From the NCBI RefSeq assembly GCF_023721815.1, contig NZ_JAMDLI010000003.1, positions 83,069 to 147,068 of the forward strand: DNA of 64,000 nucleotides. Direction: 5' to 3'. The translations under genes and the position numbers were made by a program. Within the stretch, counting starts at the first letter, position 1. Each line of letters begins with the position of its first letter. Below are positions 1 through 9,313 of the stretch, in pieces. The notes beneath the pieces are model-generated. The model did no database searches and had not been told where the DNA came from. It saw only the letters and a program-made list of their open reading frames with translations. This DNA comes from Pleomorphomonas sp. JP5. Lineage in GTDB: Bacteria; Pseudomonadota; Alphaproteobacteria; Rhizobiales; Pleomorphomonadaceae.

Positions 1-486
1 GGCGAAGTTGACGTTGATGAGCTCGACGTCGTCGATGTCGAGGCCGGCGCTCTTGAGGAACTGGCCGAGCATGGCGTCCTCGAAGCCGGATACCGAGTAG
101 CCGATCTTGCGGCCCTTGAGGTCGGCGAGCGACTTCACCGGGCCATCCTTCAGGACGATCAGCGTGTTGAGCGGCGTTTCGACCAGCGTACCGAAGCGGA
201 CGAGCGGCAGGCCCGCGTCGACATCGAGGTCGAGGCTGGGCTGGTAGTGCAGAGCCACATCGGCCTGTCCGGCGGCGACAAGGCGCGGTGGCGCCGACGG
301 ATCGGCGGGCGCGACCAGATCGACATCGAGGCCATGGGCGGCGAACAACCCCTTCTCCTCGGCCACCACCAGCGGCGCGTGGTCGGGGTTGACGAACCAT
401 TCGAGCAGCACCGACAGCTTCTCGGCGGCCGACGCCGGGGCGGCGGCGAGCATCAGGGCGGCGGCAAGGGCAGGCAGAAGGCGCAT
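1..486 (-). CDS. thiY: ThiY-like pyrimidine-precursor binding protein of an ABC transporter (partial, C-terminus off the left edge)
   Basis: Periplasmic binding protein predicted to capture a thiamine pyrimidine precursor (HMP/FAMP class) for the adjacent permease. The reading frame starts with ATG at 486 and runs off the window, so only about 162 residues are visible. A signal peptide covers residues 1-21 and ends in ASA. The mature start carries EWFVNPDHAPL, typical of the NMT1/THI5-like family, followed by the VVAEEKGLF and LKGRKIGYS segments seen in this fold. It follows the permease gene after a 20-bp gap and both lie downstream of a TPP riboswitch, which fixes the pathway. The ATPase partner (thiZ) is expected beyond the left edge but is not seen. 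Confidence 0.88.
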   Translation of the reverse strand, partial: MRLLPALAAALMLAAAPASAAEKLSVLLEWFVNPDHAPLVVAEEKGLFAAHGLDVDLVAPADPSAPPRLVAAGQADVALHYQPSLDLDVDAGLPLVRFGTLVETPLNTLIVLKDGPVKSLADLKGRKIGYSVSGFEDAMLGQFLKSAGLDIDDVELINVNFA

Positions 487-506
487 GGCAAGTCCTTTCG
501 GGAGGG

Positions 507-1292
507 TCAGTCTTTCTCGATCCAGGGGATGAGGCGGAGTGTCAGCCGATCGACGGCGATCTTGATCAGCAGCGTGGCGGCCGCGAGCACGCCGAGAGCG
601 GCGAACAGCAATGGCGTCTGCATGCGGGCGTTGGCCTGCACCATCAGAAGGCCGAGGCCGCGCGAGGCGCCGACCCACTCGCCGATGACCGCGCCGATCG
701 GCGCGTAGACGGCGGCGACGCGGATGCCGGTGACCAGTGCCGGCAGGGCGGCCGGCACGCGGATCAGCCTCAGCGTGCGGAAGCCCCCGGCGCCGTTGAG
801 GCGGGCGAGGTCGAGGAAATGCGGCGGCGTGCGGCGCAGGCCGTCGGCGAAGGCGGAGGCGACGGGAAAGAAGATGACCAGCGTCGTCATCACCACCTTG
901 GAGGCGAGGCCGAAGCCGAACCACAGCACCAGAAGTGGCGCCAGGGCGAACACCGGCAGAGCCTGGCTGACCACGAGGAGCGGCGACAGCAGTCGATTGG
1001 CGAGCGGCGAGGCGGAAACGGCCAGCCCGGCCAGAAGGCCGAAGGCGATGCCGGCGGCAAGGCCGAGCAGGGTCTCGACGAGCGTGACGCCGGCTTCCGC
1101 CAAAAGGCGCGGGCCATAGGCGCCGTAGGCGGCGACCACATCGGCCGGCGAGGGCAACAGGAAGGAGGGCAGGGCCAGGCCGGTCGCCGCCGCCTGCCAG
1201 AGCGCCAGCACGGCGGCGAACGAGACCAGCGCCTGAATGGCGACGCCACCGCCGGTGGCCAGCATCGTTTTCCGCTGCATTCTCGTCCCCAT
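507..1292 (-). CDS. thiX: ABC transporter permease for thiamine precursor (ThiX-like)
   Basis: Inner-membrane permease of 261 aa, the usual length for the family, predicted to import a thiamine pyrimidine precursor with ThiY. It has about six hydrophobic segments and a binding-protein-dependent transport domain with the EAA-like loop GEWVGASRGLGLL near residues 200-215. The chosen ATG at 1292 has little ribosome-binding signal; an in-frame ATG at 1280, preceded by a GGGGACGAG stretch, is an equally good start. It is the first gene after the TPP riboswitch, so it should be switched off when thiamine pyrophosphate is plentiful. Taurine/nitrate permeases belong to the same family, and the riboswitch is what favours thiamine. 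Confidence 0.88.
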   Translation of the reverse strand: MGTRMQRKTMLATGGGVAIQALVSFAAVLALWQAAATGLALPSFLLPSPADVVAAYGAYGPRLLAEAGVTLVETLLGLAAGIAFGLLAGLAVSASPLANRLLSPLLVVSQALPVFALAPLLVLWFGFGLASKVVMTTLVIFFPVASAFADGLRRTPPHFLDLARLNGAGGFRTLRLIRVPAALPALVTGIRVAAVYAPIGAVIGEWVGASRGLGLLMVQANARMQTPLLFAALGVLAAATLLIKIAVDRLTLRLIPWIEKD

Positions 1293-1379
1293 CGCACCGC
1301 GCCCCGAAAGGCGAATGGATCAGCGGCGTTGGGGGAGACATGGTCGAGTGAGCCGCGCGCGATGCGGCAAGGCCATGAG

Positions 1380-1479
1380 GTTCCGTCCCTTCGCCGGTAT
1401 GACCCGGATCAGGTTCGAAGGGTTCGATCCGCCTTGCGGATCATCTCAGCCCTCCCGGATGGAGGACACCCCTCGGAAC
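1380..1479 (-). promoter_or_regulatory. TPP (THI-box) riboswitch
   Basis: Read on the minus strand, the element has the conserved GGGGTG near its 5' side, the GGCTGAGA thi-box core, and the 3' CCTGATCCGGGTCATACC segment. P1 is formed by GTTCCG (1479-1474) and CGGAAC (1385-1380). It ends about 90 nt before the thiX start. This matches the class that binds thiamine pyrophosphate and represses thiamine synthesis and transport genes. No clear U-tract terminator follows, so control of translation is more likely than attenuation; that last point is inference. Confidence 0.95.
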
Positions 1480-1686
1480 GGCGTCAGTTATGACTGCCCG
1501 GCGGCTGGATGTCCAGAGCATCGAAGCCGGCTTCCGGCAAATGGAGGGATTGACCGGCCCTTCCTCGCAAGCGGGGAGGGCGGACGGCCAGTGTTACGCC
1601 CGGCGGGGCAGCAGCAGTTTTCCGCCCGTGGCGGGTGGCTTCCCACAGTGTCTCGCGAAAGCCGAGCCGGAAAATGAAATTCCCCC

Positions 1687-1715
1687 TTGCGCTCTCAAAG
1701 GGCCTTCGCTATATC
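1687..1715 (+). promoter_or_regulatory. Putative promoter of tRNA-Glu
   Basis: TTGCGC and TATATC are separated by 17 bp and end 26 bp before the mature tRNA. The tRNA-Val gene in this window has nearly the same arrangement (TTGCAT-N17-TATATC), which supports both. Confidence 0.6.
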
Positions 1716-1741
1716 CGCCCCACGCTTTCAAAAGCGTCCGC

Positions 1742-1817
1742 GCTCCCATCGTCTAGCGGTCCAGGACGTCGCCCTCTCACGGCGAAAACACCGGTTCGAG
1801 TCCGGTTGGGAGTGCCA
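1742..1817 (+). tRNA. tRNA-Glu (anticodon CTC)
   Basis: A full cloverleaf of 73 nt plus an encoded CCA can be folded. The acceptor stem is GCTCCCA/TGGGAGT. The anticodon stem TCGCC/GGCGA encloses loop CTCTCAC with anticodon CTC at 1776-1778. The T arm contains GGTTCGAGTCC. The overall pattern matches bacterial tRNA-Glu, including the GTCTAGCGGTCCAGGAC D arm. Confidence 0.96.
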
Positions 1818-1990
1818 AATTTTCCTTAAATGGCAAAATCCTCTGCGAGTGATGCTCGATGACACGCGCGCGCTGTCGCGCACCTGGCCGCTGCGGCCTT
1901 GGCTTCCATGCGGTCCGAGGCGTGTGAGCAAAAGAGAAGGCCGCCACCCTGCGATGACGGCCCAATCCTGTCCGCTGTGCCCGCGAGCCC

Positions 1991-3676
1991 TTACGCGGCG
2001 GAAACATCCTGCAGGAACTGCTCCACCGTCTTGCGCAGGTCGCCGGAGCGATCGGTGACCAGTTTCGAGGCGTCGAGGACGTCGGTGGCGCAGTGGAGGG
2101 TTTCGCCGACACGGCCGGACACTTCGGTCATCGCCCGTACCACGTCCTTGGCGCCGTTGGCCGTTTCCGTGATGTTCTGGGAGATTTCCTGGGTGGCGAG
2201 GCCTTGCTGCTCGACGGCCGTGACGATGACCGTGGTGCTGTTGTCGATGTCCGTCATGATCTCGGTGATCTGACGGATCGCCTCGACGGCCTCGGCGGTC
2301 GACGACTGGACGTTGGAGATCTGCTCGGAAATCTCGTCGGTGGCGCTGGCCGTCTGCGAGGCGAGCGACTTGACCTCGGAGGCGACGACGGCGAACCCCT
2401 TGCCGGCTTCACCGGCGCGGGCGGCCTCGATGGTCGCGTTGAGCGCCAGGAGGTTGGTCTGGCCGGCGATGTCGGAGATCAGCTGAACGACGGTGCCGAT
2501 GCGTTCGACGGAGGTGACGAGACCGTCGATCTTCCGGCTGGTGGAGGTGGCGGCGTCGGTGGCATGGTGGACGATGTCTTTCGTCTGCGCCACCTGGCGG
2601 GAGATCTCGCGCACCGAGGCCGACAGCTCTTCGGTCGCCGAGGCGACGGCATCGACGGCGGCGGCGGCTTCCTCGGAGGCCGAGGCGGCGCTGGCCGCCT
2701 GGCTGGAGGTGGCGTCGGCAATGCCGTTGAGGGTGTTGGCCGTGCTGGTCATGGTGTCGGCCGTCGTCACCACCGTGCCGAGCGAGCCGGTGATCTCGCC
2801 GCGGAAGGCGTCGACCAGCGTGTCGACCCGCTGCTGGCGCTCGCGCTGCCGCTGGTTCTCGCTCTCCTGCTCCTCGCTCAGCTTCCTGCGCTCGATGATC
2901 GCGTCGCGGAAGTAGGCGACGGCGTGCCGCATGGCAGCGATTTCCTTCAGTCCGCCCGACAGCTCGAGATAGATGTCGGTGTTCCCGGTGGCCAGCGTGC
3001 GCAGCTCGTCGACGGCGGTGGCCAGCGGCTTCAGGATCGAACGCATGATGAGGACGGCGAGGATGGCGGCAAACGCCAGGAGAACGGCGCAGATGCCGGC
3101 GAGAATCGCCGTCAGGCGAAAGCTCCGGGCCTCGAGGTCGTCGACGTAGAGGCCGGTGCCGATCACATAGCCCCAGGGCTTGAACAGCTTGACGAAGGAG
3201 CGCTTCGGAAACAGCTTCGTCGCGTCTTCGCCGGGCTTGGACCACTGGTAGCTATAGGCCGCTTCTTCGCCGCCGGCGGCGGAGATGGCTTCGTTCATGC
3301 CGACGAAGATGGCGACGCCGTCCGGGCCCTTGTAGCTGGTGAGGTCCTGGCCGTTCAGCTTGGGCACCGTCGGGTGCATGATCATCGTCGGGTGCAGGTC
3401 GTGGACCCAGAAATAGCCGGTCTCGTCGTAGCGCATGCTCTTGATGGCGGCGAGCGCCTGAGCCTTGGCATCCTCCTCGGACATCTCGCCGCTGGCGACC
3501 CGCTCCTGATAGCCGGTGAGTATGCTGTAGGCGCTGTCCACCATGTTCTGAAGCCGGTGGTCGGTCTCCTCGTAGAGCGTGGAGCGGAATTGAACCACCG
3601 AATACAGAGCGAGCAGGATGAAGCTGAGGCAGAGAACGCCGACGATGGCGATCAGCCGACCGCGAATGGTGTGCAT
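1991..3676 (-). CDS. Methyl-accepting chemotaxis protein with single Cache sensor
   Basis: Chemoreceptor of 561 aa signalling to CheA/CheW. It has a TM segment near residues 7-30, a periplasmic single-Cache-type domain near 31-185 (note [10 protein letters not shown] and the MIMHPTVP motif typical of sCache_2), a second TM near 190-212, HAMP near 213-265, and a long coiled-coil signalling domain with the hairpin tip [15 protein letters not shown]. Small carboxylates or similar molecules are the usual sCache_2 ligands, but the ligand here is unknown. It is a stand-alone gene with no che genes nearby, divergent from a PAS-like gene across an AT-rich spacer. No CheR-docking pentapeptide is present at the C-terminus, which ends in DVSAA. 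Confidence 0.95.
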   Translation of the reverse strand: MHTIRGRLIAIVGVLCLSFILLALYSVVQFRSTLYEETDHRLQNMVDSAYSILTGYQERVASGEMSEEDAKAQALAAIKSMRYDETGYFWVHDLHPTMIMHPTVPKLNGQDLTSYKGPDGVAIFVGMNEAISAAGGEEAAYSYQWSKPGEDATKLFPKRSFVKLFKPWGYVIGTGLYVDDLEARSFRLTAILAGICAVLLAFAAILAVLIMRSILKPLATAVDELRTLATGNTDIYLELSGGLKEIAAMRHAVAYFRDAIIERRKLSEEQESENQRQRERQQRVDTLVDAFRGEITGSLGTVVTTADTMTSTANTLNGIADATSSQAASAASASEEAAAAVDAVASATEELSASVREISRQVAQTKDIVHHATDAATSTSRKIDGLVTSVERIGTVVQLISDIAGQTNLLALNATIEAARAGEAGKGFAVVASEVKSLASQTASATDEISEQISNVQSSTAEAVEAIRQITEIMTDIDNSTTVIVTAVEQQGLATQEISQNITETANGAKDVVRAMTEVSGRVGETLHCATDVLDASKLVTDRSGDLRKTVEQFLQDVSAA

Positions 3677-4258
3677 GTCTTTCCCCTCAGGAGGAGTACC
3701 GTCTTTCCTTGTTGTAGGTCGAAATTGAGAATGGCGAGTAAAGATAACCGGTGATGGTGTAATTTTCCTCGGCTCACATAGTGTTGCAGACTTATCTGTG
3801 ATTTTTTCGAGTGTATACCTTTGGCTATATTGTAGAAATTAACTAGGTGCCGGGTGATGGTCGTTATCTTGAAATACGCATTTTGACGAATAAATGCTCC
3901 ACATCCTGTCGATATTTTTCGTCAAAAGCAGACTCTCGCGAAGTCGGTCTGGAGAGGCACCGGTTTCAGGGGAGTTCAAAAAGTGGGGCCATTTCCCTGA
4001 ATCGAAAATACTTCTACTTGCCAGTAGGAAGGGTTGGCTTTTCAATCTGCCATGTCGTTTATTATCAATAAGTGTTTGAATGATTTGTAGTATATACTAA
4101 AATAAATACTTTATATCCGAAATCTTCGGGCATGAAGTGTGCTTTGAAAGCGGTGTGTCGCTCCCTCATGTTTTCAGTTGTTCTTGTTGGATACGGCGCA
4201 ACTTTTGGTTCATGAATATTTAAGGTCGGAAAGCTATTTGGGTTTTCAGGAGCTGAAA
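3677..4258. other. AT-rich divergent intergenic region
   Basis: This 582-bp stretch between the chemoreceptor and the PAS-like gene is clearly poorer in GC than the surrounding genes. Short open frames in it have no credible ribosome-binding site or family resemblance. Visible small elements are a CCGAA/TTCGG hairpin near 4118-4131, a self-complementary AGTATATACT near 4090, and a 13-mer (3790-3802) that recurs upstream of the second chemoreceptor. It probably holds promoters for both flanking genes, but none is clear enough to call. Confidence 0.5.
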
Positions 4259-5149
4259 ATGGCCAACACCGAACTCTACCGCCGTCGGAGTGTGGACAAT
4301 CCGGCCGTTCACACGGGCCGGCTGGATCTGACGCGGCTGGGCGGCTCGGAGATCCAGGTCTGGGAAGGCACCGGGGTGTTCAACGTCTGCCGGTCGCTGT
4401 TCCTGCGCAGCCGGCTCGAGAACTGGATCAAGGCCAGTCGCTCCGCAGGGGCGCCGCCTCTACTGAAAGAGCTTTACGGCTTCGAGGAGGAAGCCCATCT
4501 CGACGATTCCATGCTGCTTCTGCAGCAGGGGGAAGATTTTGTCTACGTTCACCAGGGCACGAACTCCGTCCACGAGTATGGCAAAGTGTTCCGCGGCGTC
4601 CTCCTGTCGTCCATTCCCGGCAGCATGAGCCAGTCCTTCCGGCGCCACTACAACGCGGCCACCGCTGACATGCGGCCGCGCTACATGCAGTTCCGGACCG
4701 ATTTCTCGGCCCGTCATCTGCGCTGGGAGCGCATCGCGCTGCCGCTCGTCTCGGACGAGAAGCAGACGACGAAGTTCCTGCTCGTCTATTCGGTGCCGCT
4801 CGATGACAAGCTCGAGATCCTGCAGGCTGCCTTCGACAGATCGGCCGTCGGTCTGGTCGCTGCCGCCAAGACCATCGGCGAGGACAAGACCCTGGAAGAC
4901 GCGGCCATCCTGCTGGCCAACAACCGCGCGCGAACCATGCTCGGGATGGATGATGACGCCATTCCCGTCTCCACGGTGCGCGACCTTCGCGCCTGGATTC
5001 AGGGCGTCAGGAAGTGGGAGCAGATCGACGAGCCCAAGACCACGTTGGGCAAGACGATCCTCGCCTTTCGGGACAAGGAAAAGGCGAAGAACATCACGGT
5101 GGTGATCGAGCCGATCGAGCACTTCGTCATCTTCCACCTCCTCGACTGA
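4259..5149 (+). CDS. PAS-like sensory domain protein, function unknown
   Basis: Protein of 296 aa from the chosen ATG, which is preceded by AGGAG 6 bp upstream; a longer frame from 4178 adds 27 residues without a better signal. No TM segment or signal peptide is seen, so it is probably cytoplasmic. Residues of roughly 40-200 resemble the alphaproteobacterial PAS_5-type fold (FRTDFSARHLRWERIALPL followed by a LLVYSVPL strand). The C-terminal third carries a second mixed alpha/beta region, and no kinase, GGDEF, EAL or DNA-binding motif is recognisable. It is divergent from a chemoreceptor gene, so a link to sensing is possible but only inferred. The family assignment is tentative. Confidence 0.6.
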   Translation: MANTELYRRRSVDNPAVHTGRLDLTRLGGSEIQVWEGTGVFNVCRSLFLRSRLENWIKASRSAGAPPLLKELYGFEEEAHLDDSMLLLQQGEDFVYVHQGTNSVHEYGKVFRGVLLSSIPGSMSQSFRRHYNAATADMRPRYMQFRTDFSARHLRWERIALPLVSDEKQTTKFLLVYSVPLDDKLEILQAAFDRSAVGLVAAAKTIGEDKTLEDAAILLANNRARTMLGMDDDAIPVSTVRDLRAWIQGVRKWEQIDEPKTTLGKTILAFRDKEKAKNITVVIEPIEHFVIFHLLD

Positions 5150-5195
5150 CATTCGAACGCCGGGCCTCCCCGTTCCGCTCGCCTCAGAACGCAAC

Positions 5196-5225
5196 GAACG
5201 CCGCGACGGGGGCGTCGCGGCGTTC
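5196..5225 (+). terminator. Strong hairpin after the PAS-like gene
   Basis: Perfect 12-bp inverted repeat GAACGCCGCGAC / GTCGCGGCGTTC with a 6-nt loop, 47 bp after the stop. There is no U-tract on either side, so it may act as a barrier or RNA-stabilising hairpin between convergent genes rather than a classical terminator. Confidence 0.5.
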
Positions 5226-5337
5226 ATGCGGGGCGGCTCGATCGGTCGCCGGGTGGAGGAATCCGGGCCGGAGGATCGGGCCGGTAGGCGCGGCAAACCT
5301 GGGAAGCGGTCGCCGCGCACCCGTCTCGATGTCTCGA

Positions 5338-6852
5338 TCAGGCCTTCGGCTTGGTGACGATGACGTTCCAGCTGCCGGGCACGAGCTTGGCGGTCAGGGT
5401 GTCCTTGTCGATGCTCACCGACTTGATCGGCGCCGGGGCCACGGTGTTCGGGGCGTCCTTGGTGTTCACCGCCTTCATGTTGGGGTGAGAGACCTGCAGC
5501 GCCTCGACCACTTCGCGCGTGCCGCCGAAACCGCGCAGCTCGACCTTGAGGTCCATCGGCTCGGCAAGGTTGCGGTTGAGCGCGAAGATCACCACTTCGC
5601 CGGTGCTTTCGTCCTCGGTGACGGCGGAGATGAGGTAAGGCATCTCCTCGGCCGTCTTGCCGGCGAAGCTGCCGGATGTGGCCAGCGTGCGCAGCACGCG
5701 GCCCTTGGCGTACTTGGCCGTCAGGGCGAAGGGGTGGAAGATGGTCTGCCGCCAGGCCGGGCCACCCTGCTCGGTCATGATCGGACCGATGATGTTGACC
5801 AGCTGGGCAAGGCAGGCGCACTTCACGCGGTCGGAGTTGTTGAGCAGCGTGATCAGCGCGCCGCCGATCAGAAGGGCGTCCTCGGTGTTGTAGACCTCCT
5901 CGATCAGCGGCGGATGCTCGGGCCAGCCGGGCTTGCGCAGATCGTCGTGGCCGCGCGCCTTGTACCAGACGTTCCACTCGTCGAGCGACAGCATGATGCG
6001 CTTCTGCGAGCGGCGGGTGGCCGCCACGGCGTCGGCGATGGCCACCACTTCCTTGATGAAATAGTCCAGGAGCTCGATGTTGCCGAGGAACTCCTCGGTC
6101 GAGTCATGCGGGTTCATGAAGTAGGTATGCAGCGAGATGAAGTCGACGTGGTCGAAGCAGTGATCGAGCACCTCGTATTCCCAGCGGGCATAGGTGGCCA
6201 TGTCGCGGTTCGACGAGCCGCAGGCGGCCAGTTCGATCGACGGGTCGACCCAGCGCATCACCTTGGCCGTCTCGTGGGCGGCGCGGCCGTATTCGGCCGC
6301 CGTCTTGGCGCCGATCTGCCAGGGGCCGTCCATCTCGTTGCCGAGGCACCAGAACTTGATGTCGTGCGGCTTCTCGTAGCCATGGCTCTTGCGCAGCTCG
6401 GAAAGCTCGGTGCCGCCGGGATGGTTGCAGTATTCGATGAAGCGGCGGGCGTCGTCGATGCCGCGCGTGCCGAGGTTGACGCCGAACATGGGCTCGACGC
6501 CGACCTGGCGGGCCCAGTCGATGAACTCATTGGTGCCGAAGGCGTTGGTCTCAGTCGAGAACCAGGCGAGGTCGAGGCGGTTCGGCCGCTGTTCCTTCGG
6601 GCCGACGCCGTCCTCCCAGTTGTAGCCGGAGAGGAAGTTGCCGCCGGGATAGCGGACGATGGTGACGCCGAGTTCCTTGGTGAGTTCGGCAACGTCCTGA
6701 CGGAAGCCGTTCTCGTCGGCGGTGGGGTGGCCCGGCTCGAAGATGCCGGTGTAGACGCAGCGACCCATGTGCTCGACGAAGGTGCCGAACACGCGGCGGT
6801 CGAGGTCGGAGATGGCAAAGTCGGCGTCGACGATGAGACGAGCGGACGTCAT
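5338..6852 (-). CDS. Alpha-L-arabinofuranosidase, glycoside hydrolase family 51
   Basis: Cytoplasmic enzyme of 504 aa, matching the usual GH51 length, that removes terminal arabinofuranose from arabino-oligosaccharides. The acid/base glutamate is E173 in CLGNEMDGPW and the nucleophile is E292 in LSLDEWNVW, almost the same numbering as characterised GH51 enzymes. RYPGGNF and HTYFMN segments of the barrel are also present. No signal peptide is seen, so substrates must be imported first. It is the last gene of an operon that supplies an ABC sugar importer, and it is probably controlled by the divergent GntR-family regulator. A hairpin separates it from the binding-protein gene. Confidence 0.95.
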   Translation of the reverse strand: MTSARLIVDADFAISDLDRRVFGTFVEHMGRCVYTGIFEPGHPTADENGFRQDVAELTKELGVTIVRYPGGNFLSGYNWEDGVGPKEQRPNRLDLAWFSTETNAFGTNEFIDWARQVGVEPMFGVNLGTRGIDDARRFIEYCNHPGGTELSELRKSHGYEKPHDIKFWCLGNEMDGPWQIGAKTAAEYGRAAHETAKVMRWVDPSIELAACGSSNRDMATYARWEYEVLDHCFDHVDFISLHTYFMNPHDSTEEFLGNIELLDYFIKEVVAIADAVAATRRSQKRIMLSLDEWNVWYKARGHDDLRKPGWPEHPPLIEEVYNTEDALLIGGALITLLNNSDRVKCACLAQLVNIIGPIMTEQGGPAWRQTIFHPFALTAKYAKGRVLRTLATSGSFAGKTAEEMPYLISAVTEDESTGEVVIFALNRNLAEPMDLKVELRGFGGTREVVEALQVSHPNMKAVNTKDAPNTVAPAPIKSVSIDKDTLTAKLVPGSWNVIVTKPKA

Positions 6853-7011
6853 GAGCTTTCAGCTTTCGGGTTGGAATGATCTCGGATGGTTGCGGCGCCC
6901 CGGCTGGGGAAAGGGGCCGCGATCCCTGGCGACTGCCGGCTATATGGGGCGGAAGGCGCTTGCCGTCCGCCTTCGACCGGCGGAAGGGCCGAACGACGGA
7001 GGCCATGTCCA

Positions 7012-7035
7012 CCCGGCCGGGTTGATCCGGCCGGG
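7012..7035 (-). other. Intercistronic hairpin between binding protein and GH51 genes
   Basis: CCCGGCCGG (7012-7020) pairs with CCGGCCGGG (7027-7035) around a 6-nt loop. It lies 14 bp after the binding-protein stop and has no U-tract. Such hairpins often protect the upstream mRNA and lower expression of the downstream gene, but that is inference here. Confidence 0.5.
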
Positions 7036-7049
7036 CAGGTCTTGTCGGC

Positions 7050-8369
7050 TTACTTCGCGTTGGCGAGAAGCTCGTTGATGCGGGTCTCGGCGTCGGTCAG
7101 GGCTTCGTCGACGGACTTGTCGCCGCGCATGGCGGAGCCGACTTCCTCGCCCTCGATCTCCTGGATCGAGAACTGACGCTTGACGGCCGACGGCAGGGCG
7201 GTGCCGTTGACGGCGAGCGAGGCGATGTCGCCACGGTGCGGCAGGCCCTTGAACTCGGCGCTGTCGATGATGGACTTGCGGACCGGCAGGTGACCGGTGC
7301 GGGCCCACTCGAAGTTGTTGTCCCAGAGGAACTTCATGAACTCGACCGCCGAGGCGCGCTGCGCGTCGGTGAGGTCCTGCTTCAGAAGCACCCAGCTATG
7401 ACCGTCGGCCCAGACGCGCGGGCTGCCGGCATAGATCTGCGGGAAGGCGGTCACGGCATAGCCGTTGGCAAGCGGGCCGTCCTTCTTGGACTCCTGGTCG
7501 TAGGTGTCGATCAGCCAGGTGCCGCAGATGAACACGCCGCCCTCGCCAGCCGCGAAGCTCGACACGGACGCCGCGTAGTCCTGGTTCTTGGTGGTCAGGT
7601 CCTTGGTGAAGATGTCGGACAGGAGCTGCAGGGCGCCCTTCGCTTCCGGCGAGGAGAAGTTCACCTTGGTCGGATCGGCGAAGAAGTCGACGTTCTGCTG
7701 GTAGAGCAGCGTGTCGAAGGTGCGGGTGTAGAAGGCCGTCTCGTTGGCAAGCGTCGAGATGAAGTAGGGCTTGCCCGTCTTCTCCTTGAACTGCTCGGCC
7801 TGCGCGAACAGCTCGTCGGTGTTCTTCGGCAGGATCGGCTTGCCCGCCTCGTCGACGAGGCCCGCCTCTTTGAAGAGGTTCATGTTGATGTGCCACAGCC
7901 AGGTGTGGGTGTCGAACGGCATGGCGTAGATCTTGCCGTCCTTGGTGACACCCTGGCGGGCGGCATCGGTCATGTCGTTGACGTCGACACCGGCCTTGGC
8001 GAAGTCCTCGTCGAGAGGCTCGAGCAGGCCGCGCGACGAGTAGTCGGAGATGACGGCCTCGTGCATGACCGAGATGACCGGCGGCTCGCCCGAGCGAATG
8101 CGGGCGGTGAGCTGGTCGTAGCCGGGCCACTCGACGATTTCCGGCTTGACGACGGTGGTGGTGCTCTCGGCGTTGAACTTGTTGATCAGCGCGGTGATGA
8201 TGCCGCACTCGCCGTTGGCCTTGGTCACGTCGGTGACCGAGCCGTAGTCGGCTTCGCAGGCGCCGAAGAAGCGGGCGACAGAGATTTCGGTCTTGTCGGC
8301 CGCCATGGCGGCGCTGGCGCCGGCGGTCACGACCAGACCTGCCAGCAGGGCAGTAGTCAGCTTTCTCAT
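7050..8369 (-). CDS. Sugar ABC transporter substrate-binding protein (family 1)
   Basis: Secreted periplasmic binding protein of 439 aa. The signal peptide (MRKLTTALLAG..., cut after AMA near residue 23) is followed by a family-1 extracellular solute-binding domain, including the MPFDTHTWLWHINMNLF hinge-like segment and the ICGTWLIDTYD region common in CUT1 binding proteins. GGAGG lies close upstream of the ATG. It follows two permease genes and precedes a GH51 gene, so arabinose-containing oligosaccharides are the most likely ligand; this comes from context only. Confidence 0.93.
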   Translation of the reverse strand: MRKLTTALLAGLVVTAGASAAMAADKTEISVARFFGACEADYGSVTDVTKANGECGIITALINKFNAESTTTVVKPEIVEWPGYDQLTARIRSGEPPVISVMHEAVISDYSSRGLLEPLDEDFAKAGVDVNDMTDAARQGVTKDGKIYAMPFDTHTWLWHINMNLFKEAGLVDEAGKPILPKNTDELFAQAEQFKEKTGKPYFISTLANETAFYTRTFDTLLYQQNVDFFADPTKVNFSSPEAKGALQLLSDIFTKDLTTKNQDYAASVSSFAAGEGGVFICGTWLIDTYDQESKKDGPLANGYAVTAFPQIYAGSPRVWADGHSWVLLKQDLTDAQRASAVEFMKFLWDNNFEWARTGHLPVRKSIIDSAEFKGLPHRGDIASLAVNGTALPSAVKRQFSIQEIEGEEVGSAMRGDKSVDEALTDAETRINELLANAK

Positions 8370-8464
8370 TGGACCTCCTCCAATACGGCCGATCTCTTTG
8401 AAAAACCCTCGCGCTCGGCCGGATATGCGCTGGATTCCGCGTCGCTGAACCCCTCCTCCGGGGG

Positions 8465-9310
8465 TCAGTTGATCGCCGCGCCGGCGACGGCCCGGACGAT
8501 GTATTTCTGGAAGAACAGGTAGACGATGAACACCGGCAGGCCCGCGAAGATCGCCTGCGCCATCAGGAAGCCGAGGCCTTCAGACTGGGCGAAGTTGGTC
8601 TGGGTCGAAGCCATGCCAACGGTGATGGTGAACATCTCGGGCTTGGTCGCCGAGATCAGCGGCCAGAGATAGTCATTCCAGGCGCCGAGGAAGGAGAAGA
8701 TGCCGAGCGTCGCCTGGGCGGGGACGGTCAGTGGCAGCAGCACCTTCCAGAAGATCTTGAAGCGAGAGGCGTTGTCGAGCATCGCCGCTTCGTCGATATC
8801 CTTGGGGATCGCCTTGAAATACTGGGTCATCAGGAAGACGCCGAAGGCGCTCGACAGTCCCGGCAGGATGATCGCCGGGTAGGTGTTGTGCATCTTCAGG
8901 TCGGAGAACATCTGGTGACGGGCGATGATCACCGCCTGCTCCGGCACGGCGAGGCCGAGCAGAACCAGCACGAAGATGATGTCGCGGCCCTTGAACTCGG
9001 CGCGGGCGAAACCGTAGCCGGCGAGCGAGGACAGGATCAGGATGCCGGCGGTGACGCCGACCGAGACCACGGCGCTGTTCCACAGCCAGCGGAACACGCC
9101 CGACGACTGGAAGATGTCGGTGTAGTTCTTGAGCGTGTAGGGCGGATGGAAGGCCGAGGCCGTGGAGATCATCAACTCCGAGTTCGGCTTCAGCGACAGG
9201 AGCAGCGTCCAGGCGATCGGCAGCATCCAGATGACGGCGACGAGGACGACCGACAGAAGGATCAGCTTGTTGCCGATGCCACGGCCGACGATGTGTTCAC
9301 TGGCAGCCAT
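8465..9310 (-). CDS. Sugar ABC transporter permease (CUT1 MalG/AraQ type)
   Basis: Inner-membrane permease of 281 aa with six predicted membrane segments. The cytoplasmic coupling helix contains EAAMLDNASRFKIFWKVLLP (the EAA motif), near residues 180-200. The C-terminus carries the QKYIVRAVAGAAIN ending characteristic of MalG-type subunits (FQKYIVRG...). The gene begins 3 bp after the preceding permease stop, so the two are likely translated together as a heterodimer. Confidence 0.94.
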   Translation of the reverse strand: MAASEHIVGRGIGNKLILLSVVLVAVIWMLPIAWTLLLSLKPNSELMISTASAFHPPYTLKNYTDIFQSSGVFRWLWNSAVVSVGVTAGILILSSLAGYGFARAEFKGRDIIFVLVLLGLAVPEQAVIIARHQMFSDLKMHNTYPAIILPGLSSAFGVFLMTQYFKAIPKDIDEAAMLDNASRFKIFWKVLLPLTVPAQATLGIFSFLGAWNDYLWPLISATKPEMFTITVGMASTQTNFAQSEGLGFLMAQAIFAGLPVFIVYLFFQKYIVRAVAGAAIN

Positions 9311-9313
9311 GGC

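Noticed and set aside
1490..2058. Several short frames around the tRNA-Glu gene.
   Set aside because: They overlap the tRNA and its promoter and show no conserved features.
2093..3754. A 553-codon plus-strand frame opposite the first chemoreceptor.
   Set aside because: Glycine- and arginine-rich shadow of the methyl-accepting protein; no family resemblance.
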